Below are positions 54,691 through 64,000 of a stretch of 64,000 bases of DNA, piece by piece. Location: contig NC_087380.1 in assembly GCF_963675165.1 (NCBI RefSeq), positions 1,727,803 to 1,791,802 on the forward strand, read 5' to 3'. The position numbers and the translations under genes were made by a program. The notes beneath the pieces are model-generated. The model was given only the letters and a program-made list of their open reading frames with translations, was not told where the DNA came from and ran no database searches. Position 1 is the first letter of the stretch; each line of letters starts with the position of its first letter. Source of the stretch: Halichondria panicea. Lineage: Eukaryota; Porifera; Demospongiae; Suberitida; Halichondriidae.

Positions 54691-56805
54691 CTACTTGTTC
54701 TCTGTATTGAAGTTAGTGGGTGCATAAGCCACACATGCTGAGAGCTGGTAGTCTGCAGGAGGAGGGGGGCGTGTCTGGTCCACCACCTCATAGGCAGCCT
54801 CCTCCTGTAGTTTGCTCAACTCCTCGTAATCATGGGAGGGGAGATGACTCATCACCACTGGGGGTAGTCTGCACGAAATAGAAGGGAATCACCAATATAA
54901 ATGGGAGCGTTAGCTTGTAGAAAAGAAGGTGTATGATTACTAATCATCAGTTAAATAGATAAACGCATGGTTTGAATTGACCATGTACCAATGTCCCTAT
55001 AGAAATACAAAGGTGCACATGATTCTACATACTGCATGTGTATATATGTTTTACCCTTTTTTACGGCAGATTTCATAAGAACAGTTAACAAGTCTTGGCC
55101 TAAAATAAAATGCATGCAACAATTGATCATGAGAGTCATGCATGTGTATAGTCTACTAGAATGGGTGTATTTCATTTGGGCTGCCCTCAGGCACAAACAT
55201 TTTCAAATGAATACATGTCGAACTATTATTATTATGACGTAAAGCTCCTTGTAATAAAGTGGCACGTGCATGTATGTACATACATGTGTTTAATGCCCTA
55301 GAACAATGTTTCGGGTGTGATTTGTAAGGATTACGAGAGCAGAATGATTCATTATCCTCGAATTACATGCAAGAACAGCAAAATGAGTCATTAGATTCGA
55401 GGTAAGGTCGTTATTAAGCTGCGGCTATTTTCTGAAACACATATACCTCGCTATTCCGGCCAAGCTACACTGTCCCAAGAGTGTGACCAGATACGAGAGT
55501 CTAACAACTATTACCTAAAAAAACATGTGCACATGCACACACACACACACTCACCTCAAGGCAACAGTAGGTTTTCCAGATTTATCAAAGTCATTCATGA
55601 GACTGCTGGGTGAGGTGACACCTGGCATGTAAGCAAACCACACACAGTATATATAATTATGGTATGGTTATTGCACATCCTGGCAAATGACCATGCATGC
55701 ATGAAAGTATTTAAGGGTTGATATGGTGTTAGCGTGTGTACCTTTAATTCTTCTCTTCTTGCACTGCAGTGCAGCAATGACAGCTATAGGAGAATGAAGA
55801 CACCCACAAGCAGAAAAGCCAGGACAATGCCAATAGCCAGCCATATAATATCAGTAGGTAGGCTCCCTCCACCCTGAGGAGTTCCGTCACCCCTCTCTAT
55901 GGTAGTCGCTGTTGAGGCAATGGTCTCCATGTTGATGTTTCTTGCATGTAAAGATGTCACTGTCAGTAGCAGGCTGCGTTGACTGAGCGTTAGTGGGTTT
56001 GTCTTCGGTAGTCGTCAATTCTGTATTACTTTTATCTTCAACAGTAGTTGTTTCTGGAGTGCTTTCCATCTTCAGTGGATGGTAGTGGGGTAGGGTCTGT
56101 TTTAGGAGCTGGGGTCGAAATGGAATCACATTGGAGATCTTGAGCATTCACAATTGAGACATTTTTTTTGAAACGTTAGCACATCGATTTGAGCCCTGCG
56201 ATAGAATAGGTATAATTGGTGAGTTGCATGAGTTTATTTCTGAGGTGCTACACTGTTGCTCAATGTAGACCACTTGGCTTGGAGTAGAGTGACCCCTAAT
56301 ACTGCACCAGTAATAACCAACAGTAGAATTATTCACCTTGGAAATGATGAAATTATCACGACAAATATTCATATTGTTTTCAATGATTTGATACGTAGTT
56401 TGGACGCTATATAGTGAGTTTGGTATACTGATGTAAGTGCTTTGGTTTGTCACACCAACTAGAGAGGGGTCAGAAGAATAGTGCCACTGAATATCCAGAA
56501 ATGAATCTCCTTCAACGTAACAGGTTATATTAACTCCAGACCCGATAATGTTGCAGCTCTGTGTGGTGGGTCCAGGCTCATTTATATAGCGGAATCTGCA
56601 ATCACCTGTAGAAAATATGCAGTGAACAGTAATTAGTATTGACCATCCCAATAGCTGCATATGCATCAGAATGAGACTTTTATATCAATATCTATGAATA
56701 CCTGCTGCTATACAACTCACCTTGCATGAGCACTGTCCCATAGAGAGCTTGAATGGTGGCTAGCACCATGAGGAGATGCATGCAAGAGCACTTCATCATC
56801 ACCAT
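54691..56805 (-). pseudogene. Receptor I': single-Ig receptor, frameshifted
   Basis: Duplicate of receptor I: signal exon up to 56805, Ig/stalk exon around 55890-56605, TM part about 55760-55880, small exon about 55562-55630, tail 54691-54860 or so. The Ig domain ends VVYIEQQCSTSE without the stop seen in I. The frame breaks at an A-run (TTTCAAAAAAAATG near 56165) and again near 55930-55945, where bases are lost before the TM. The donor after the juxtamembrane KRR is intact (GGTACAC). The tail has one AYEVVDQTRPPPPADYQLS unit and the normal C-terminus. It might be functional if the A-run is an assembly error, but at least two lesions remain. Confidence 0.7.
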
Positions 56806-56929
56806 GCAGGCTGGCAAATAGTAGCTAGCTAGAAATAGATTAATTATTCAGTAACTTCCTGCATGGTAACAGGAAATGTGTTTGGTGTTGTATTGAAATA
56901 ATTATGGGCAAATATCGTTAGTATTTATC

Positions 56930-57090
56930 CACAATCCAATTTCCCTATTTGAGTTTCCCTGTGATTCTGCTTAATGCATACAAAAATGTTTATCATGTGT
57001 GTATAAAATTAGCAATAGCTAGTAGCTTCATGATAATTATGTATAGGTTTGACACATCCACCGAGGCATCAGCACCCGCGATGCTTTCAT
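56930..57090. mobile_element. Truncated copy of the 6451-type MITE
   Basis: Retains the GTATAGGTTTGACACATCCA-type segment and the end CCGAGGCATCAGCACCCGCG. Same position as 21300-21558 in block 1, so inserted before duplication. Confidence 0.58.
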
Positions 57091-57192
57091 TCTTACTTCA
57101 TATGATCGATTTTCATGTACATATAATAATTATTATAAAAGATCTCAATGTAAAATACAATTGATAAACAGTCTGTGTTTTTTTTATAGTCT

Positions 57193-58172
57193 CTACTTGT
57201 TCTCTGTGATGAAGTCAGTGGGTGCATAAGCTGCACAGGCTGAGAGCTGGTAGTCTGCAGGAGGAGGGGGGCATGGCTGGTCCACCACCTCATAGGCAGC
57301 CTCCTCCTGTAGTTTGCTCAACTCCTCGTAATCATGGGAGGGGAGATGACTCATCACCACTGGGGATTGTCTGTAAGAGAAATAGTCCGTTATAATTTGT
57401 TAATAGACAATGAGCACATAATTATTACTGCTATGCAGCAGGGGTAAAATCACTAAAGGAATTGGTGTGTATGTCGTTTTGTGTGGTCATGCATGTGTGT
57501 GGACACAAAAATGAGCTGTTTGAACGAACTAGACACTTCTATAGACTGATTTAACTGCTAATGAGACGTGGTTGAAAAACAAATATATATGCGACTTAAA
57601 TGTTACTTTTATGAGTATGCTAAGCAAGCTTTATAGCCCCTTTTCCATCTATATCTGACTCTACTTAATTACATCTTTTGACAAATATTGTGCTAATGAA
57701 TTTGCTGTAAATCTGCCACAAATCATGCAGAGAAAAATCTGAAAACGCTAAAATTTCTACCTTCAATAGTAGTTGAAACCTGTGATCTTCGAAGGCAACA
57801 AAAAACATGTTTTCTAATCGATCTACTTTATAGATTTACCATAAAGGTCATTACGGTAAAAGTATTGTATCCCTTATGTCAACACACAGGGTTAATGCTC
57901 TACTGAACTTGATAAGGAACTAAGCTCTAACCATACATAATTATACAGTTGCTTCATTCACAGACAATATTCACATACCATGCACACTAACACTCACTGT
58001 GTTGGTTGGCTGCTTGTCTTCTCATTACTCATGTCCTTGGATCCAGACCTCCGTTGCCTCAACATAACCAGCACTATTACAATCAGTACTAGCACAGCAA
58101 TGGCCAAGACTCCAGCAACCACCCAACCAGCTGCAGCCACAGCAACAATATTGACCACTATACCAGCACTCG

Positions 58173-58207
<35 letters not shown>

Positions 58208-58223
58208 TGTGTGTGTGTGGGGG

Positions 58224-58254
<31 letters not shown>

Positions 58255-61200
58255 ACGTAGTAATATATAGTTGACATGTTGGTTGTATATAAAAGCAAAA
58301 ATAACACTAACACATTCGATATGAAGCTAAAACAATAATTATAATGCATGGTTATATAGCAAATGCAAGATGCTATAGCTATCATAATCATGACAGAAGC
58401 ACATTTCAACCCCATGCACTCACCAGTAACCATGACACAATGTGTAGTGGTTGTCCCACTCTCCCTGGGCACTTGACAACAGTAGGTACCAGCTACTTCA
58501 CTGGATCCCTCTGCAAGGTTCAGACTAATGGAGCTCATACCTCGTGACACATAGAATCCATTGGTGTTCGAGTCAGGAATGCTGTTTCCGTCGGGTCCTG
58601 TCCACCTTCCAAGAGCATTACTGCCATTGTTGTCCACTCCTCTGCAGCAGGTAGATAGTTCAGTGTGACAGGTGAAAGCAGAGGATCCAATGGTCGCCAG
58701 TGATATGGCAGAGTTGTTGATAAAAATACCCGATACACTGCTTAAAGGAATCACTGGTGATTGGAGAAAAACAGAAAGTCAAGGCACATGTACGGTTTGT
58801 GTGTAAGCTAGTCTTACAGTTGCACACTGGAGCTTCTCCAGACCACACTCCACTTGTTCCATTAGTTTCACAAGTTCTGCTCTGACTACCAATTACACGC
58901 AAGTATCCAGTGTTACAAGTGTAGGTAGCAGTCATCATGAAGGTGGTTCCAGAGGATGTACTGACTAGTCCATTGGCAATGTTATTTAGGGAACCACAGT
59001 CAACAGCTAATAAAACATAATTATGACTGTATGTAAACAAGTTAGAGCTAACTTGTTTACATACACTACACTCAGCTCTGAGAACTGACAACAGCTAATA
59101 AAACATACATAAGAAAATAAGTTATAGCTGTAGTGTACGTTTTGTTTAAAGCACTCACGATCACAGGTAGGTGCTGTTAGGCTCCAGGTTCCATTAGCTT
59201 GACAGGTTCTAGCTGATACTCCATTGAGAGTGTATCCAAAGTTACAAGTGAAGGTGGCAGTATTCATGAAGGTGGTTCCAGAGGATGTACTAACTTGCCC
59301 GTTAGGAACAGTGAGGAAACCACAGTCAACAGCTGTGGAATATGAACACAGTGGATACAGTGTACACAGTCATTCATGCTACTCACGTGCACAGGTGGGG
59401 GCATCTGGAGTCCACAGTGCAGTGGCCCCACAAGTCCGAGTGTCTGATCCAACAATGTTGTATCCAGTGATACAGGTGTAGGTAGCACTCATCATGAAAG
59501 TGGTTCCAGAGGATGTGACCACTGCTCCATTGGAGGGGGCGTCCAGGGAACCACAGTCAACAGCTGTGAAGATAATATATGAAATTGATGACATGGACAA
59601 TTGTACGACTTACGTGAACAAGTTGGTACAGGCTCCCACATCCTAATAGCCATACAGGTAGCCATGGTGGCTCCATTGGAGATCTCATACCCAGTGTCAC
59701 AGGTGTAGGTCACCACCCCTCCAAGAGTTGTGCTGGTTGGTGTGCCAGGAGAGCCATTGCCAATAGAGGGAGGGGAGCCACAATTCACAGCTGAGTGGGT
59801 GAGAACACAGTCAATGCTAGCTATTATCAGTGACAGTATCAACTTCACATACGTGAACAAGTTGGTACAGTCTCCCACATCCCATTAGCCATACAGGTAG
59901 CCGTTGCTGTGGTGACTCTATTGGAGACTTCATACCCACTGACACAGGTGTAGGTCACTGTCCCTTGGTAGGTTGTTCTGGTGGGTGTTCCAGGAGACCC
60001 ATTATCAATGAGTGGTGGGAAGCCACAATCCACAACTGAGAGTAACATGATATTACAGCTATAGTAGAAGTGTAATAATGTAGCATTGCAGCTTGCAGTA
60101 CTATACAGTCTCTCTTCTAATTCCCTAGCCACACACATTAATTATGATTTCCAGTGGCGCACAAATGGTTTGCTGCTTAGAGTGGCGCTTAGCGATAGTA
60201 AAGTAATAGTAGCTGTTTCATGACGTTCAGTGTGGATTATAACGGTCGGCATTCGGCTATTTACCGACCCAAGAACCTGAATAACCGGTCAGTTTAGCTC
60301 TGGGCTGCCACAATGACCTGCCAGTACTCACGAGATCTAGTTGCGCATGCGCCCTAGCATGCTGATTCAGCAAGCTAATTAGTTGCTATTGGATGCTGAT
60401 TCAGCAAGCTAAATAGCCACGTGCGAAATTAATTATATTGTAAAGTAGCTACCTAGCTATGCCCTCTAACCGTCACTCTTCTCAGCATTTAGCTGTCAAA
60501 CAGCCTGAGAGACAAGTTTATATAGGAAGAGGCAAGTCCATTGAACTGGAGAAAGATCACTAAACACTATACCATGACTGTTGTGAATCTGAGCAAAAGA
60601 AGCACATCTAGCTCTACAACCAGTCCTGATGAAGATGAGTCAACCATTTCACTGGCTGAATACTTATAGGATAGTTCAAAGACTAAATTTTCACTTGTGC
60701 ATATTAATAATTAGACTGTCATAATTAATTTTATCAGAATGAACGTCAATGAGCTATAAATAATAATGCATGGTAGATCCATGTCTCAGGGCATCAGACC
60801 CTAGACTTTCCTCATTAGTCGGGCCTTGCGACAGTCATGGCAGAACAAGAAACTACAATGACAGAGCATTTTGGTTGTGGTCTGACATAAGTCAGTTCCT
60901 GTCAGATTTCTTATAATCCACACTGGACGTTATAATAGATGAATTGTATGTATAGCCTCAATTTCAGTAACGCCAGCAAAAAGTAATTCCGAACTTAATG
61001 CTTGATTAGAGTAAAACATTTTGTATTTGGTGCTTCTATTGTGATGGTGCATGGCGATATAATCAGTACAGTACTCACGTGCACAGGCTGCAGGTGGTGC
61101 TGGAGACCAGGTACCGTTGCTTGTACCATCACTCATACAAGTTATCGGAGTAGCTCCACTGATGGTGTACCCAGTGTCACAGGTGTAAGTGGCCATGTTG

Positions 61201-61867
61201 GTGACTGCATCATATGAGATCCTTCCATTAGACAGGGGACTCAGTGTGGGGCAAGGAGCTGTAGGGGTGGGGGTTAGTATTGGACATAGACAATATAGTC
61301 AGCACTCACTGAAGGTGATACATCTCCTCTCATCGGTGGCAGTCCTTACACAGCAGTGTTCTCCATCAGGACTGAAGTGTGTGGGACCACGATGCAGAAC
61401 AACGCCAACTCCAGAAACACCAGTGATGAACAGATCGTCATCAACTGCAACTGTGTTGGGATTGTTCAGGTCGCCTATGGGCACCTGACTCCCACCAGGA
61501 CCCTGCCATACTACACCACCAGGGTCTAAAACGTAGCAATACCAGGCTGGTGGATTAGTACCAACTCCTGACCCAACATCAGAGAACGAGATGATCTCTC
61601 CAGTGTGGTCAGTGCCATCGGGCTCAGTGGGTGATGCCAGTCGATCTGTATGCCAATAATAATTCTGCATGGTACCAAATCTATACTAGATAACACCAGT
61701 AGCACAAGATTTATATACATGTACTTTGTATGAGTATATATAGACTAGATCTAGCTATATTACTGGTTGCACTGCATGTACATATATATAAACTCACACA
61801 ACGTCTGCCCATACACTAGGGAAACACTTCCCAACAGACAGTAGAGAAATAACCTTGAGGGGAACAT
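57193..61867 (-). CDS. Receptor B': six-sushi, Ig, single-pass receptor with tyrosine-motif tail (intact, about 722 aa)
   Basis: Eleven exons: signal 61798-61867 (MFPSRLFLYCLLGSVSLVYG); N-terminal domain 61310-61645; sushi 61079-61258, 59853-60035, 59614-59790, 59387-59563, 59159-59332, 58818-59006; Ig-like 58424-58753; TM 57998-58172; tail 57193-57370. All phases join and no stop interrupts. Sequence and layout pair it with receptor B, but the N-terminal domain differs in the loop after PGG (QVPIGDLNNPNTVA). The tail starts EQSPVVM (others ELPPVVM) and keeps YEEL, YEVV and YQLS. A transposon lies 38 bp upstream of the ATG (61905-63252), and another sits in the intron between the first and second sushi exons. 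Confidence 0.87.
58173..58250. repeat. (TG)n at the TM-exon acceptor of receptor B'
   Basis: About 75 bp of TG with one TTTG and one GGGGGG interruption, forming the CACACAG acceptor on the coding strand. Confidence 0.93.
60228..60925. mobile_element. 698-bp hAT-like non-autonomous element in receptor B' intron
   Basis: Ends are CAGTGTGGATTATAA and TTATAATCCACACTG. GACGTT flanks both sides (60222-60227, 60926-60931). The homologous introns of B (about 25400) and D (about 44155) are uninterrupted. It contains a short plus-strand frame beginning MTVVNLSKRS (60572) that ends after about 32 codons and may be a transposase remnant. Class is uncertain. Confidence 0.78.
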
Positions 61868-61904
61868 TCTCGTTATTCCTGTAGCCAGGGTGGATGTATA
61901 GAGC

Positions 61905-63252
61905 TAGCCTCGATCCCAGGCCGATCCGTCTCTAATTGAACGCTAGGTCGCCTCCTCGGCCTGGTATTGATTGTATCTGGGCGTGTATCTGGGCGTGTGC
62001 TGTGGTTGCTGTGGTTGCTCAGGTATTCGCTAAAAAAGAGCGAATACCTGAGCAAGGTGGAGTGAATAGAACACTAATAGTGTATGTAAGCATACTTACT
62101 CCGTAAAATCACCGTTAAATCACAAAGAACTCCGTGTCATAGGTCTATTCTTTGCAAGTTTAGTTTGTCATAGATATAGGCTTAGCTAGCTAGAGTGTGA
62201 GGAGCTGTCTTGTGCGAAGGAAGAAGGAGCATCACTCTTGTGAAAGAACAGACCTAGGTTCTCAAGTTTCTGCTATCAGTGGCTACCTTTGATTGACTAC
62301 ACAATTACAATTTAATACAAGCGTTTGATTAGACCATTGATTGCCAGATACACTTGGTAGAGTCTATCCTCAGACTCTGGCCATCGATCTCTTGTATACT
62401 ATGCTCAGGGGTGTCCACAAGTGGCTGGGCCTGGGATGTATTGTCAAGGTGAGCGATATAAATCAATAATACCCTTTCATCATTGGAAATTGTACACTAT
62501 AGCCTATAGCCCAATCCTTGGTATCTGGATCAAGATATGACATTACGGCACTGGCACTGGTGTTGTGTTAGCCTCCTTCACCGGCCTTCAAGGAAGTGCG
62601 GCCTGGGATCGTGGCTAGTTTGTGTGGACCATCACTGTGAGTTACAAAATGTATAGTGGAATGGTGAATTTAAGTTCATGAATACTAATTTGTATACAGG
62701 AGCAAAATGGAACCTTCCCCTCCAACCCCCGTCGTACTCCTCCTAGCTGATGGGTGTGAACTCATTGAAAGAGGATGCCCCAGTGCCACTCGTGTCCTTC
62801 CCAAGGGTCCGATCTTATAGAACTACCTGCACTAAAACTACTGACGTGGAATGGCTCTTTCAACACTTGTGGTTGCTATCCTGACCAGTGACGTCAGGAT
62901 TCTACTGTCTCTTGATGCACTGTGAACACACAATCTTTGTTATGCCACCTGAAGGCTTAGCAGGCATATCCAACGCAGTATTTATTAAGTCTTTCTGGAA
63001 GCTCTTGTTTGAGATCTTCGCTTCTAAACATCTGCATTTATTATGGACGCAGTACTGCTGTGCACAGTATTAATTTCTAGTGTCATTATATCATTATATC
63101 GCTGTATTTTTAGCCAACTGTGATAAACTGAAGATTTTACAGTACATAGCTGATACTTACCAGTTTCCGGTCACGCCCAGATACAATCAATACCAGGCCG
63201 AGGAGGCTACCTAGCGTTCAATTAGAGACGGATCGGCCTGGGATCGAGGCTA
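61905..63252. mobile_element. Mutator-like element, second copy (1,348 bp), just upstream of receptor B'
   Basis: Same element as 36032-37373 in opposite orientation. Ends are TAGCCTCGATCCC and GGGATCGAGGCTA, with GTATAGAGC on both sides (61896-61904, 63253-63261). It carries the same GCTCAGGTATTCGCT hairpin near 62018-62054 and a local doubling of GTATCTGGGCGT. The insertion point is 38 bp 5' of the B' start codon. Confidence 0.9.
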
Positions 63253-63393
63253 GTATAGAGCTAGCTCGAGCTAGTAAATTTCTCAAGAAGTAATGTTATA
63301 AGTATATTCATCACTGAAAGCAGTAACAAAGTACGTCACAATAAGGAAGTGTGCACATGACATGCCTACATTGCAGATCTAGACTAACACTGT

Positions 63394-63580
63394 TCAGTGG
63401 TCCCAGTTAGTGTGTGTAGTGTTATCTTTCTCCATTGATTATTGATTGTATATCCAGGGAAATCAAACAGGCTAAATAGTACTGCCTGTATGATTGTCAT
63501 GATAGTCCTTGCCCAAGTCATGACGACAGTTGGGGCAGTTGTACACACCCACCTTGAAGGAACGACTCAGACACGTCTAG
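63394..63580 (-). pseudogene. UHRF1-type RING end relic, copy 3
   Basis: Reads CLSRSFKVGVYNCPNCRH and DLGKDY, then loses the frame; the FPGY end is destroyed by small insertions. It is followed on the plus side by a TG tract (63581-63617). Confidence 0.7.
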
Positions 63581-63829
63581 TGTGTGTGTGTGTGTGTGCA
63601 TGTGGGTGTGTGTGTGGAGGGGAGTAAGTGAGGGACGCAGTGGGATAGTGTACACTTGCATAAGTTAGGAAAGCAAAACCATGCACATTATTGGATGCAT
63701 GCAAATAAATTGATGCGTTACAAACGGATACGTAGCTATTAAAAATAAAAAGCTACTCAATCTTGATGTTATGACTTCCATCTCCAATCCCTCTCTTCCT
63801 TTATCTATGGTTAGACCATGTACACACGA

Positions 63830-64000
63830 TTAGTTTACAAGACCCACTCCAGTCTCCACTAGCCTGACAAATCATGGTCTGACCTACTCCGGCAGTGTGT
63901 AGCCAGGGTTACAGCTGTAGGTAGCAGTGCTTTGGTAGGTGGTCCCTTCTGTAAAGTGTTGTCATGATTCATTGGTAGGAATATTCAATGAGCCACAATT
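63830..64000 (-). pseudogene. Sushi exon relic at the window edge
   Basis: Homologous to the sushi exon 30529-30698: TTYQSTATYSCNPGYTL is readable in frame here, but a short gain before EGTTY shifts the frame near 63950. It continues beyond the window, so the cluster probably goes on to the right. Confidence 0.6.

Overview
The window is nuclear DNA of an invertebrate metazoan. Genes are split into many exons with GT-AG introns, often under 150 bp, and the DNA is full of (CA/TG)n microsatellites and short inverted-repeat transposons. Recognisable families (TUT4/7-type uridylyltransferase, tetraspanins, Ig/sushi receptors, UHRF1-type RING and SH2 fragments) are animal ones. The compact genes, the richness in sushi (CCP) receptors and the membrane-proximal domain of gene A suggest a sponge, but this is a guess. 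All exon models were read by eye from splice signals, reading-frame phase and comparison between paralogues. No search or alignment was run.

Layout. At the left edge (1-94, minus) is the first exon of a Rho-like small GTPase, divergent from a complete 28-exon TUT4/TUT7-like gene (903-9920, plus). The rest (10.4-64 kb) is a tandem cluster of cell-surface genes. Block 1 (10.4-27.9 kb) holds in order: tetraspanin T1 (+), receptor A (-), a UHRF1-type RING exon relic, a duplicated 3' end of the TUT gene, tetraspanin T2 (+), a small Ig receptor I (-), receptor B (-) and a UHRF1-type last-exon relic. Block 2 (46.3-63.6 kb) repeats the same order about 35-36 kb to the right (T1', A', RING, TUT 3' end, T2', I', B', UHRF1 last exon). 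Between them (27.9-46.3 kb) lies a third, rearranged stretch: RING exon, receptor relic E, SH2 fragment, receptor pseudogene C, second SH2 fragment, receptor relic F fused to a tetraspanin 3' relic, intact receptor D, and UHRF1 pieces.

The receptors are type I membrane proteins. B, D and B' are intact (about 720, 709 and 722 residues): signal peptide, N-terminal disulphide-rich domain, six sushi domains, an Ig-like domain, TM and tail. A and A' have eight sushi domains, an Ig domain and a different membrane-proximal domain. The small receptor I has a single Ig domain. All end in the same kind of cytoplasmic exon, with spaced tyrosine motifs (YEEL...YEVV/YEVM...YQLS) that resemble ITAM/YxxM docking sites. 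Different ectodomains therefore feed one signalling tail, as in multigene immune or allorecognition receptor families. The tetraspanins lie convergent to receptor genes, and NF-kB-like decamers occur upstream of them. Fragments of an SH2 protein sit next to the receptor tails.

The cluster is in flux. For T1/T1' and T2/T2', one copy is intact and the other broken. Receptors C, E, F and both copies of I are damaged. At least four transposon insertions carry 9-bp target duplications (Mutator-like); one splits a sushi exon of gene C and another lies 38 bp upstream of the B' start codon. Several Harbinger-like and hAT-like short elements, some nested, are also present. Some single-base lesions next to homopolymers could be assembly errors, and the two long blocks could partly reflect unmerged haplotypes; both points are marked where they matter.
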